From: Actinomycetes bacterium
GTDB taxonomy: Bacteria > Actinomycetota > Actinomycetes > Actinomycetales > Actinomycetaceae
Direction of reading: 5' to 3'
Length of the DNA: 18,972 nt
NCBI GenBank assembly: GCA_023426345.1
Contig: JAFAAX010000002.1
Coordinates: 1-18,972, forward strand
Both the position numbers and the translations under genes were made by a program. Of this stretch, positions 1-7,038 are shown one piece after another. Numbering within the stretch: the stretch's first letter is position 1; each line of letters opens with the position of its first letter. Under the pieces are notes generated by a model. It worked only from the letters and a program-made list of their open reading frames with translations, was not told where the DNA came from and did not search any database.

Positions 1-146
1 CCTACCACCGGCGCCGCCGGCAAACCCGCCTCGGACGTTTGACCCCCATCCAGTTCGAGACCATCATGACCCAACAGACGGCACAAGCCGCCTAACCCCA
101 CCTGTCACCATTTCCTGCAGCAGACCCAAGAACCCGGGACGGTTCA
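1..146 (+). mobile_element. Right end of an IS3-family element (end of orfB plus terminal repeat)
   Basis: Reading from position 3, codons give YHRRRRQTRLGRLTPIQFE and continue to a TAA at 93-95. This is the typical C-terminus of an IS3-family OrfB integrase (the arginine-rich stretch followed by LG-x-L-(T/S)P-x-x-(F/Y)E). The following 51 bp end in AACCCGGGACGGTTCA (131-146). The same 16 bases recur at 8184-8199 as the outer end of a reverse-strand IS3 half-element, so they are the terminal inverted repeat of this IS type. Position 146 is therefore the outer edge, ending in TCA as IS3 ends usually do. The rest of the element lies to the left of the window. Whether that left part is intact cannot be seen. 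Confidence 0.8.
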
Positions 147-233
147 CTGCCGGACGCGGTGGAGGTCATGGACCCGTTCCACGTCATCCAACTCGCCGGC
201 GAGGGCTTGACACCTATACGAGTGTCAGGCTCC
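147..233 (+). pseudogene. Short ISL3-like transposase fragment
   Basis: Immediately after the IS3 end the frame reads LPDAVEVMDPFHVIQLAGEG (147-206). This matches the conserved segment around the second catalytic aspartate of ISL3-family transposases (general form AVxVxDxFHVVxLA). Nothing upstream or downstream of this block continues the family, so it is a fragment of about 20 codons, cut on the left by the IS3 insertion and on the right by the IS256 remnant. The right-hand junction holds the inverted repeat TGACAC (208-213) / GTGTCA (222-227), which may be what is left of an IS terminus. The family assignment rests on one short motif. Confidence 0.5.
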
Positions 234-794
234 TTCGCGCGCAACGTCACTCAGAGGCTGGGCTCAGCGCGTTCCAAGCCGGTCAACGCGGTGATCGCCA
301 CGATCTTTGCTCAGACCACCCCCGAGGCCGTCGTCGCCTGCTACCACCAGGTCACCGACTCCCTGAAGACCACGTTCCCCGACATCGCGGGCATGCTCAA
401 AAACGCCGAGCCCGACCTCACCGCGTTCGCCGCCATGCCGCGCGAGCACTGGCACAAGATCTGATCCAACAACCCCATCGAACGGTTGAGCCGGGAGACC
501 AAACGCCGCACCGACGTCGTCCAGGTCTTCCCCGACGAAGGCTCCGTGACCCGCCTGATCGGCGCCGTCCTCCAAGACCAACACGAGGAATGGCAGTACG
601 GGGAACGACGCTACCTGTCCGAGCTGTCCATGCGCCGCCTCATCGACCAGCTCCACAACCACGGCAGCGACGCCGACCCGCCCGCCTGCTCACCGCGTGA
701 CAACCCTCAACAAACAATGAACAACCAACACGGACGAAACGAAGGACATCTACACCACACCACGGGACTTGACCACGAGGGCGGATACGGGTAA
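234..794 (+). pseudogene. IS256-family (mutator) transposase, C-terminal part with in-frame stop
   Basis: From about 234 the frame reads FARNVTQRLG and later HWHKI, a TGA at 462-464, then SNNPIERLSRETKRRTDVV and RRYLSELSMRRL. This is the C-terminal third of a mutator-type transposase. The HFARN-like start, the (W)SNNPIERL block carrying the catalytic glutamate, and the RRTDVVxxFP block are all recognisable. The TGA replaces the tryptophan normally found before SNN (TGG to TGA), and both halves stay in the same frame, so the lesion is a single nonsense change. The first two thirds of the protein, with both catalytic aspartates, are missing. The frame closes at 792-794, past the IS right end near 753-768. 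The copy is inactive. Confidence 0.85.
753..768 (+). repeat. IS256-type right terminal repeat
   Basis: CACCACACCACGGGAC lies just downstream of the IS256 transposase remnant, where the right end of the element is expected. Its reverse complement matches 15 of 16 bases at 6447-6462, which reads as a left end of the same IS type. The element boundary is probably a few bases further on, before the HAD gene remnant begins. Confidence 0.5.
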
Positions 795-830
795 GGGCGC
801 GGGACGCGTGCCACGCCCGGGCCGACCCCG

Positions 831-1397
831 GTGTCGGAGCCACTGGGATCCACTGTGCCGAGCGCGTCCGACATGCCGGGAACCGCACCCGTGCGTGAGC
901 CCGTTGCGCGGTGGGACGACCGTCTCCTGCGTGAGATCGACACCCTGTTGACCGAGGCCGAGCTGCGTGCGGTGGCCACCGCGCCCCTGGCGGCCGGGGC
1001 AGAGGACGTCATCGCCGAATGGGTTGCTGAGGGACGACCATTGGCGGTCGTCACGAACAACTCCCCGGCCTGCGTGGAACGCCTGGCGCGGCGGTGTCTT
1101 TCGGCATTGGCGCAGGTGCCCGTCGTGGGTCGGGACCCGCGACATCCCGAACGCGTCAAGCCCGATCCGTGGGGGATCCGACAGGCGCTCGCCGCGCTCG
1201 GCCGGGAGGCGCCTGCCGGCGTCCGTTCGGCCGTCATGGTCGGCGACTCCCTGTCCGATGTCAGTGCCGCTCGTGCGGCGGGATGCGGGTTCATCGGCAT
1301 GGGCTGCACCCCGGCCAAGCGCGCCCGTCTGGAAGCCGTGGTGGGGGTGGGGGACGTGGTCCCCAACTTCCGGCGCCTGCGCGTGCGGCTCGCCTGA
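831..1397 (+). pseudogene. HAD-superfamily phosphatase, N-terminus lost to IS insertion
   Basis: The reading frame carries three of the four HAD motifs: motif II as AVVTNNS, motif III lysine in RVKPDP, and motif IV as VMVGDSLSDVSAA. Motif I, the DxDx(T/V) loop with the catalytic nucleophile that normally lies within the first 15 residues, is absent. The alignable part begins in the cap region (PVARWDDRLLREI), so some 40-60 N-terminal codons were removed where the IS256 remnant joins. The GTG at 831 is only the first possible start after the IS frame closes at 794, with no convincing ribosome site. Without motif I the product cannot act as a phosphatase. Only the C-terminal boundary (TGA 1395-1397) is native. 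Substrate cannot be told from what remains. It converges on the exonuclease gene with a 42-bp gap. Confidence 0.75.
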
Positions 1398-1439
1398 GGA
1401 ACTGTCCGACCGGAGGAATGGGAGGACGGGGAGCCCCGG

Positions 1440-2378
1440 TCAGTCCCCCAGCACGGCCAGCGCCTCCCGAGCACCCACGAGGAGGATGGACTGGCCACGG
1501 GAGCGGTAGTCGGCGGCCTTGCGTTCCTTGCCCGTGCCACGCGCGAGGTCGGCGTCCGAGGGTGTGCCGGGACGCCCGGCGCAGATCAGGAGGCTCGTCG
1601 CGTGGGTGATGCCCTTCTGAGGAGTGGCACCACGGGCGGCCAGACGTTGGAACACCTCCCACCGGTCCAGGCCCGGAAGGTCGCCCGTGATGACGACGTG
1701 GTGACCGAAGAGGGGGTTCGAGGGGTCGGCGTCGGGGTCAGGCCGGGGCATCTGCGCGCTCGGGGTGGAGTGACCGCGGGAGTGGAACCTCCCGGCTCCG
1801 CCCGGGATCGACCCGGACCCGGTGCGGCGCACACTGCGTGGCCACAGTCCGTCGAGGTCCCTCACCCCGTTCAGCCGCGCAATGGAGGTGGCGACGAGAG
1901 CACAGGCACGGGCGTCCGCGCAGGCGTCATGGTGGGTGAAGTCCTCGATGCCCAGGTGTCGGGCCACGGTGGTGAGCTTGTGGTCGGGGAGGTCCAAAGT
2001 CCGTCTGGACAGGACCAGAGTGTCCTCCCAGCGGTGGGCGGGAACGGGAAGGCACAGATGCCTGGAGGCGGCCTCGTAGACCCCACGATCGAAACGAGCA
2101 TTGTGCGCGACCAACGTCTGTCCGGCGGCGAAGGATTCGAGGCGCTCCAGAGACTGCTCCCAGTCGATGCCCGAGCTTGCGACGGTGTCAGGCGTGATGT
2201 GGTGGATGCGGATGTTCCACGGATCGAAGTCACGGGCGCCTGTCGGTGGGACGACGTACCAGGAATCCTCGGCCGAGACCAAGCCGTCCTCGACGCGGGT
2301 GAGGCCGACCTGGCAGACCGAGGCGCGCTCGCGGTTCGCGGTCTCGAAGTCGATGGCCACGAAGTTCAGTCCGGGCAC
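1440..2378 (-). CDS. DEDDh 3'-5' exonuclease with C-terminal BRCT domain
   Basis: 312 residues. Residues 5-170 form a DnaQ-type exonuclease: Exo I is AIDFETA (D10, E12), Exo II is LVAHNARFDRG (D97), Exo III is HHDACADAR (H150, D155), so all four DEDD metal ligands and the catalytic histidine are present. A Pro/Gly-rich linker follows. Residues about 220-312 form a BRCT domain (NPLFGHHVVITGDLPGLDR, then a long region ending AREALAVLGD). Proteins with this order are stand-alone exonucleases of the polymerase III epsilon superfamily and presumably act in DNA repair or nucleotide turnover; the BRCT domain may give protein or DNA-end binding. I chose the GTG at 2378 because GGGGAGG lies 10 nt upstream; a GTG at 2387 is in frame but abuts that site. 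The IS630 element begins 51 bp upstream, so the native promoter has probably been displaced. A longer reading frame through the IS is artefactual. Confidence 0.88.
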   Translation of the reverse strand: MPGLNFVAIDFETANRERASVCQVGLTRVEDGLVSAEDSWYVVPPTGARDFDPWNIRIHHITPDTVASSGIDWEQSLERLESFAAGQTLVAHNARFDRGVYEAASRHLCLPVPAHRWEDTLVLSRRTLDLPDHKLTTVARHLGIEDFTHHDACADARACALVATSIARLNGVRDLDGLWPRSVRRTGSGSIPGGAGRFHSRGHSTPSAQMPRPDPDADPSNPLFGHHVVITGDLPGLDRWEVFQRLAARGATPQKGITHATSLLICAGRPGTPSDADLARGTGKERKAADYRSRGQSILLVGAREALAVLGD

Positions 2379-2429
2379 AGCTGTCACCCCTCCCCGGGCG
2401 GGCTGGTCTCCCGAACCCCGACGACATGC

Positions 2430-3567
2430 TAGTGTCGTGCGCCAGTAATTCATTGGATTAGTTGTAGAATGGGGCATGCCGCGCACTGGACGCCCGACGA
2501 CCCCGCTGGAGCTCACCGGTGAGGAGCGGGAGCAACTTGCACGGTGGGTGCGGCGGGCGAAGTCGTCGCAGGCGCTGGCGTTGCGGTGCCGGATCATCCT
2601 GGCGTGCGGCGAGGGGCTGGACAACAAGACCGTCGCGGAGCAGGTCGGCTGTTCGCAGAACACCGTGAGCAAGTGGCGGGCGCGGTTCCTGGAGGCCCGC
2701 TTGGACGGACTGACCGATGATCCTCGTCCGGGGCGGCCGGCGACGGTGACGGCGTCACAGGTCGAGGATGTCGTCGTGGCGACGCTGGAGTCGACGCCGG
2801 AGAACGCGACGCACTGGTCACGGGCGAAGATGGCTGACCGTACCGGCTTGTCGGCCTCGACGATCGGGCGGATCTGGAAGGCGTTCGGGCTGAAGCCGCA
2901 CCGCACCGACGGGTTCAAGCTCTCCAACGACCCGTTGTTCGTGGGAGTTGGTCTACGACATCGTCGGCCTCTACCTGGACCCGCCCGAGTCCGCGGTCGT
3001 GTTGTCGGTGGACGAGAAGTCGCAGGTGCAGGCGCTGTCCCGCTCGCAGCCGGCGTTCCCGATGATGCCGGGCATGCCCGAGAAGCGCACGCATGATTAC
3101 TTCCGGCACGGCACGACAAGCCTGTTCGCCGCGATGAACGTCGCCGACGGGACGGTGATCGCGTCCACCCACCGTCGGCACCGGGCGGTGGAGTTCAAGA
3201 AGTTCCTGCAGAAGATCGACCAGCAGGTGCCCGAGCACTTGGACGTGCACGTGGTTTGCGATAACTACGGCACGCACAAGTCCCCGACCGTGACCACCTG
3301 GCTCGGCAAGCACCCGCGGTTCCACATGCACTTCACCCCGACCTACTCGTCCTGGATCAACCAGGTCGAGCGGCTGTTCGCGGAAGTCACCCGAGAGTTG
3401 CTGCAGCGCTCAGACCACCGATCCGTGCAAGCTCTAGAGAAGGACCTCCGCGACTGGGTCAAGGCATGGAACGAGAACCCGAAACCGTTCATCTGGACCA
3501 AGACCGCCGACCAGATCCTCGAATCCCTCGGACGACTATTACACCGAATCAACGGCGGAGGACACTA
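2430..3567 (+). mobile_element. IS630-family insertion sequence
   Basis: The element is bounded by TA dinucleotides (2430-2431 and 3566-3567), the target duplication of IS630/mariner elements. The left end starts TAGTGTCGTGCGCC and the right end reads GGCGGAGGACACTA. Reverse-complemented, the two agree at CTAGTGTC, then CGCC and ATTC with scattered mismatches, about 18 of 23 positions. The single transposase gene fills the element and its stop codon overlaps the right TA. It sits between the exonuclease gene and oleate hydratase, both transcribed leftward, and no flanking gene is visibly broken. Confidence 0.85.
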
Positions 3568-3568
3568 G
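2476..3568 (+). pseudogene. IS630 transposase with a +1 frameshift near codon 155
   Basis: The first part (2476 to about 2940) has an N-terminal helix-turn-helix (VAEQVGCSQNTVSKWRARF), a second HTH-like segment (MADRTGLSASTIGRIWKAF) and ends at KLSNDPLFV. The protein resumes in the next frame as VYDIVGLYLDPPE from 2948, with DDE motifs VLSVDEKS, VVCDNYGTHKS and SWINQVERLF, stopping at 3568. The join at 2938-2948 (TTCGTGGGAGTTGGTC) holds one extra base relative to an uninterrupted FVE-x-VYDIV reading. I see no slippery heptamer, and the shift needed is +1, so decay or a sequence error is more likely than programmed frameshifting. If the frames are joined the protein would be about 363 residues, normal for the family. 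ATG 2476 is the likely start. Confidence 0.82.
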
Positions 3569-3625
3569 TCGCGCTGAGGAGGACTCCGGGCTGCGTCTGA
3601 CATTCGGCGTGTGCCGGCGGCATCC

Positions 3626-5296
3626 TCAGCGGAACATGGTGACCGTTGCCTTGGCGAGCACCTTCGGGTCCTTCTCGTAGTGGTGCAGCGGGGTCAACGG
3701 CAGGTCCAGGCCGAGCAGCGTGTACACGGCGACCTGTGCCGCGCGCACTGAGTACTGCTCGGTGAAGACCATGTCGAAGGGCATCTCGACGAACTGGCTG
3801 ATGAAGGCCAAGTTCTTCGAGCCCTTCGGCACGACCAGCGGACGGTCGGTGGTGGTGCGCTGGTTGAACAGGGCCGAGGCGTAGGGCATGTGGGCGGGCA
3901 CGCAGTTGATGACCGTGTCCATCAGTTCTTCGGTGCGTGCCGAGACCGGGTTGGCGGAGTGGTCGATGCGGCCGAGGTGGCCTAGGGTCTCCTCCAGCAT
4001 CTCGCGCCCGGTCATCTCGATGAAGGGCTTCTTCACGAAGTCCCCGACCTCGCGGGGCTTGAGCGCGTAGCCCCAGAACACACCCTGCTCGGGGGTCTGG
4101 GCGTGGTAGTGGGGCTGGTGGTGCACCACGAGAGAGATCAAGCAGGAGGAGTCGACGAAGGTGTTGAGGGCGTTGCCCGGCAACTGCTTAGTCAGGCGCG
4201 AGATCTCGTTGATGAACGTGTGGTTGGAGGTCGTCACCGTGAAGCTCGTCCACTCGGACTGGGAGCGGTCCCCGAAGAACTTGTCGGGGTCCCCCAGGTT
4301 GTAGAAGTGTCCGGTGGCCTGCTTCCACAGCGCAGCGCTGGGCGCGTAGCGCATGTCCTCCACGATCGCGGTGTCCATGTCACCGATGGAGGTGGAGTCC
4401 GTGATCGAGCCGTTGGTGTCGAAGACCAGGTCCTGTGGCCCGATCTCGATGACGCCTTCGGCGCCGTCCTCGTCGACCTTCTCGTACTTCAGGCCACTCA
4501 CCCGGATCTCGTCGCGCATGGGGGTGTCGGCGAACACGAACTCGGTGACCTTGCGGTTGGTGACAAAGGTGACGCCGTGGTCCTTGAGATAGGTACGCAT
4601 CGGGAGGATCACCGACTCGTACTGGTTGTAGGGGGTGCGGGTCACGCCCTCCAGGGTGTTGATGCGGGAGAACTCCAGGATCATGCGGTTCATGTAGCGA
4701 CGCAGCTCCGCCACGGAGGAGGCCTCCTTGAAGGCGAAGGTCGTCTTCCACATCCACCAGAAGTTCGTCGTGAAGAAGTGGGGGGTCTCGGCGAACCACT
4801 GCTGGATCGACATGTCGTCGAGTTCGGACTCCCGCGACTCCGGCATCATCATCAGCTTGGTGAGCAGGTAGCGCTCGCGGTTGGTGAACTGCATGTGCTC
4901 ATAGGAGTTGGGTCCCTTGATGCGCAGGCCCTCGGAGTCGATGAGTCGGCCCACGTCGTGGGTGGGGTGGGCGTGGTCGAAGTCGAGGATCTCCTCGGTC
5001 AGGGACTTCCCGGGGTGGTCGAGGGAGGGGACGGTGCCCATGACGTCCCAGAAGTTCTCGTAGGTCTCCTCGTTGAGCATGCGGCCTCCGCGGTTGAGGA
5101 AGCCGCGGGAGTTGCCCAGCGGGCTGTGGCCGTACTCGTTCTCGAAGGTGGACAGTGCCGCACCGTCGTTCGCGCCGTGGGTCTCCAGCCCGAGCATGGT
5201 GATCTGGGACCCGTCCCACTTGCCGTCCCGGATCAGGTAGATACCGGCGGCGAGGTTCCCGATGCCGGTACCGATCATGTAGGCCTTGCGTGTCAT
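3626..5296 (-). CDS. ohyA: Oleate hydratase (FAD-binding, MCRA family)
   Basis: 556 residues. Oleate hydratase (EC 4.2.1.53) adds water to the cis-9 double bond of unsaturated fatty acids to give 10-hydroxy acids, and in bacteria is tied to tolerance of host or environmental fatty acids. Visible family features are the N-terminal FAD loop GTGIGN (9-14), the RGGRM loop (69-73), LDDMSIQQWF, FWWMWKTTFAF (180-190), RTPYNQYES (221-229) and TRxPQ-like segments near the C-terminus (MPFDMVFTEQYSVRAAQ). The start at ATG 5296 has AGGAAGGA about 9 nt upstream; the frame is open further upstream but would run over the operator and the TetR gene. Met73 stands where classical enzymes have a glutamate after RGGR; from memory Rhodococcus-type hydratases also have Met here. 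It is divergent from the TetR gene and likely repressed by it. Confidence 0.95.
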   Translation of the reverse strand: MTRKAYMIGTGIGNLAAGIYLIRDGKWDGSQITMLGLETHGANDGAALSTFENEYGHSPLGNSRGFLNRGGRMLNEETYENFWDVMGTVPSLDHPGKSLTEEILDFDHAHPTHDVGRLIDSEGLRIKGPNSYEHMQFTNRERYLLTKLMMMPESRESELDDMSIQQWFAETPHFFTTNFWWMWKTTFAFKEASSVAELRRYMNRMILEFSRINTLEGVTRTPYNQYESVILPMRTYLKDHGVTFVTNRKVTEFVFADTPMRDEIRVSGLKYEKVDEDGAEGVIEIGPQDLVFDTNGSITDSTSIGDMDTAIVEDMRYAPSAALWKQATGHFYNLGDPDKFFGDRSQSEWTSFTVTTSNHTFINEISRLTKQLPGNALNTFVDSSCLISLVVHHQPHYHAQTPEQGVFWGYALKPREVGDFVKKPFIEMTGREMLEETLGHLGRIDHSANPVSARTEELMDTVINCVPAHMPYASALFNQRTTTDRPLVVPKGSKNLAFISQFVEMPFDMVFTEQYSVRAAQVAVYTLLGLDLPLTPLHHYEKDPKVLAKATVTMFR

Positions 5297-5353
5297 CGCA
5301 GTCGTCCTTCCTGGTTGCGCGACCCGGTGGGTCCGGGCACGTCCTCTTAAAAC

Positions 5354-5381
5354 GGAGTGTACTCCATTTGGAGCACGCTCC
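5354..5381. promoter_or_regulatory. Tandem palindromic operator between ohyA and tetR-type gene
   Basis: Two near-identical palindromes stand side by side: GGAGTGTACTCC (5354-5365) and GGAGCACGCTCC (5370-5381), each with 5-bp perfect arms and a 2-nt centre, 4 nt apart (centres 16 bp apart). The inner halves also form ACTCC-ATTT-GGAGC. They lie 58 bp upstream of the oleate hydratase start and 75 bp upstream of the regulator start, where both promoters should be. This is the layout of a TetR binding region occupied by two dimers. I infer control of both genes by the adjacent TetR protein, probably relieved by a fatty acid or acyl-CoA. I could not place convincing -35/-10 boxes. Confidence 0.7.
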
Positions 5382-5455
5382 GCATGTGGAATGATGGGGG
5401 CACCCTCCTCCAACCCACCTGCAGGTCCGACCAGAGTGGGCAGGGAGTGAGGGCA

Positions 5456-6172
5456 ATGGCGGAAGGGGCGGGCGAGGAGCACATGGTGGGGACAGGAGCA
5501 GGGGCGGCAATGGGCGCAGGTACTGGGTCGCACGTGGACACTGCCGAGGACCCCGGGCACGGCGTCCTGCCCCGCCCGGGCCTGCGTGAGCGCAAGAAGA
5601 AGGAGAGGCGCGCACGTGTTCTGGCCGCCGCGTCACGTCTCTTCGCAGAACGCGGGTACGAGGGCGTGACCACCTCGGAGATCGCAGCAGTTGCCGATGT
5701 GGGGGTGGGAACGCTCTTCAGGCACACGGGGACCAAGGCGGAGCTGCTCGTGGAGGTCATGAACCAGCGCATCGCTGAGGGGATGGAGGAGGGGCTCGAG
5801 CGTGCGAGGCAGGGCCGCACGGTTCAGGAATCGATCCTGGCGATCCTGGAGCCCCTGGCTGAGGAGTCCTTGGCCCACCCGGGCAACATGGTCGCCTACG
5901 AGAAGGAGGTGCTCTTCGGCTCGGAGGAGGGACGAACCTCCTCCACGGCGCGCATCTCCCAGGTGGAGGCTGCCATCGTGGAGGTCCTCCGGCTCCACGG
6001 CTCCCGTCCCCGCAATGCGCGTATCGCAGTGGAGGACGTCGCCCACACGATCTACGCCACCCTCTTCCTCGACATCATCAAGGCCTTGGTGGGTACTGCG
6101 GCGCCCGAGGACCTACCCGAGCGTGTCCGGCGCAGCGTCGACATGCTGGTGGGCGCCCTCCTCCACCCCTGA
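5456..6172 (+). CDS. TetR-family transcriptional regulator
   Basis: 238 residues. After a Gly/Ala-rich N-terminal extension of about 40 residues, positions 43-100 form a TetR DNA-binding domain: RVLAAASRLFAERGYEGVTT, then the helix-turn-helix SEIAAVADVGVGTLFRHTGTK. The remaining 130 residues are the variable helical ligand and dimer domain and are not assignable to a subfamily. ATG 5456 is chosen because AGGGAG lies about 9 nt upstream; the frame is open back to a GTG at 5357, but that start would lie inside the operator. Divergent transcription from oleate hydratase with a shared double operator suggests an autoregulated repressor of fatty-acid hydration. The extension before the HTH is unusually long for TetR proteins and an internal start (GTG or ATG between residues 10 and 40) is possible. 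Confidence 0.9.
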   Translation: MAEGAGEEHMVGTGAGAAMGAGTGSHVDTAEDPGHGVLPRPGLRERKKKERRARVLAAASRLFAERGYEGVTTSEIAAVADVGVGTLFRHTGTKAELLVEVMNQRIAEGMEEGLERARQGRTVQESILAILEPLAEESLAHPGNMVAYEKEVLFGSEEGRTSSTARISQVEAAIVEVLRLHGSRPRNARIAVEDVAHTIYATLFLDIIKALVGTAAPEDLPERVRRSVDMLVGALLHP

Positions 6173-6174
6173 AT

Positions 6175-6243
6175 CCCGCCGAAGTCTGCTCTGTTCTGGG
6201 GTCGAAGTCCGCTCTGTTCTCCCGCCGGAGTGCGGGCTTCTCA
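6175..6243 (+). repeat. Intergenic tandem repeat, three units of about 23 bp (copy A)
   Basis: Directly after the TetR stop, three units follow: GCCGAAGTCTGCTCTGTTCT, GTCGAAGTCCGCTCTGTTCT, then a variant GCCGGAGTGCGGGCTTCTC. The first two differ at two positions. The same architecture (two units ending in TTC(T/C), then a unit ending GAGTTCGGGCTCCCACC) occurs at 15282-15347 after the MarR gene. Both copies immediately follow a forward-strand gene and lie outside coding sequence, so this is a dispersed repeat family. Function unknown. Confidence 0.6.
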
Positions 6244-6502
6244 CCGAGTGGAGGCGGTATACCCCCACGGCTCGGTGAGATGTCCACGCTTCGGCGAGCG
6301 TGGCCATGTGCTTCCCGCACCCAGGCGCCGGAGGCTGCTCCGAGCAGAGGGCGAATGGAGTCACGGCGGCATGACCGTGCACAGGAGTGAGACCTCGCAC
6401 CCGCCCAGACACCGATCCAGACACTTGCCGGGGCTCGGTAGGGTGGGTCCCGTAGTGTGGTGGCAATTCCTGCAGGTCAGGGTGCGCTGGGAGGCGTGTG
6501 GT
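6244..6502. other. Non-coding stretch with an orphan IS end
   Basis: No gene is supportable. The stretch contains the inverted repeat CACCGAG (6243-6249) / CTCGGTGA (6271-6278) around the TetR-proximal repeat, and an IS256-type terminus at 6447-6462. The forward frame that runs through it into the resolvase remnant has no family signal before 6503. Confidence 0.4.
6447..6462 (+). repeat. Orphan IS256-type left terminal repeat
   Basis: GTCCCGTAGTGTGGTG is the reverse complement, with one mismatch, of the right terminal repeat at 753-768. It therefore looks like the left end of the same IS type, but no transposase N-terminus follows; a resolvase fragment begins 40 bp later. The element was presumably cut by a later rearrangement. 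Confidence 0.5.
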
Positions 6503-6721
6503 GGCGCCTTCGCCGAGTATGAACGCGCGCTCATCCGGTCGCGGACCCGCGAGGGCATGGCTGCTGTCCGGGCGCGCGGAGCGAGGATCGGGCGCCCTGC
6601 GGTCCTCACCGTTGAGCAGGCCGCCGCCGCGCGACGACTCCACGCGGGAGGTGAGTCCGTCTCCTTGATCGCGCGTGTCCTGGGAGTCTCCCGATCGACG
6701 ATCCAGCGGGCGTGTCGCTGA
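6503..6721 (+). pseudogene. Serine resolvase/invertase, C-terminal fragment
   Basis: About 72 codons read GAFAEYERALIRSRTREGMA, then ARGARIGRPAVL and a C-terminal helix-turn-helix SLIARVLGVSRSTIQRACR. These are the long E-helix (FAEYERxLIxERT), the GRP hinge and the Hin-type HTH of Tn3-type resolvases and DNA invertases. The catalytic N-terminal domain with the active serine (about 110 residues) is missing; the frame is open upstream but its translation is unrelated. Resolvases travel with Tn3-family transposons or plasmids, so this is likely residue of a lost transposon. It cannot recombine DNA. Confidence 0.82.
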
Positions 6722-7038
6722 ATGCAAGAGTCAGGTCAGTTCAGCCCGTAGCGTGCGCGTCGGGCGGGAGCAGGGCCGGCCCTTGCCGGGTGGAGCGACG
6801 TCGTCCAGCGCATCGGCGAGTCGATTCAGGTTGAGGATTCCCCGGAGCAGCGCGTCTTCACTTATGCGCGCGTGGTGCTCGCCGTCATCGATGCGGCGGT
6901 ATGGCAGGGCATGGCGCCTGGACCGTAAGGGACACGGTAGGGCACCTGCGATCCCGCGTGGGGTGTGCGCGCACGCTTTACGTGACAGGTGGGGCCATCA
7001 GACCGTGGACCTGGGTTCTTGATGGAAGGACGTGGACC
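6722..7038 (+). other. Gene-poor junction with an unidentified coding relic
   Basis: No intact gene. One forward frame is open from 6752 to a TAA at 6926-6928 without a start codon and reads like real protein (SDVVQRIGESIQVEDSPEQR, then VFTYARVVLAVIDAAVWQG), an amphipathic helix-rich fragment that I do not recognise. It is probably the tail of a chromosomal gene cut by transposon insertion. The remainder up to the next start is anonymous. Confidence 0.35.

Noticed and set aside
2938..2948. Programmed frameshifting in the IS630 transposase
   Set aside because: The required shift is +1 and no slippery motif or stimulatory hairpin is evident; simple insertion is the plainer reading.
2379..3119. 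Upstream extension of the exonuclease reading frame through the IS630
   Set aside because: This stretch is antisense to the IS630 transposase and has no family signal; a GTG start with a ribosome site lies at 2378.
4103..5350. Long forward ORF opposite oleate hydratase
   Set aside because: Its translation is low-complexity (Val/Gly/His/Glu rich), a shadow of the real gene in high-GC DNA.
5357..5455. TetR start at GTG 5357
   Set aside because: The codon lies inside the palindromic operator and has no ribosome site; ATG 5456 has one.
5297..5560. Extension of oleate hydratase to 5560
   Set aside because: It would cross the double operator and the start of the TetR gene; ATG 5296 matches the family N-terminus and has a ribosome site.
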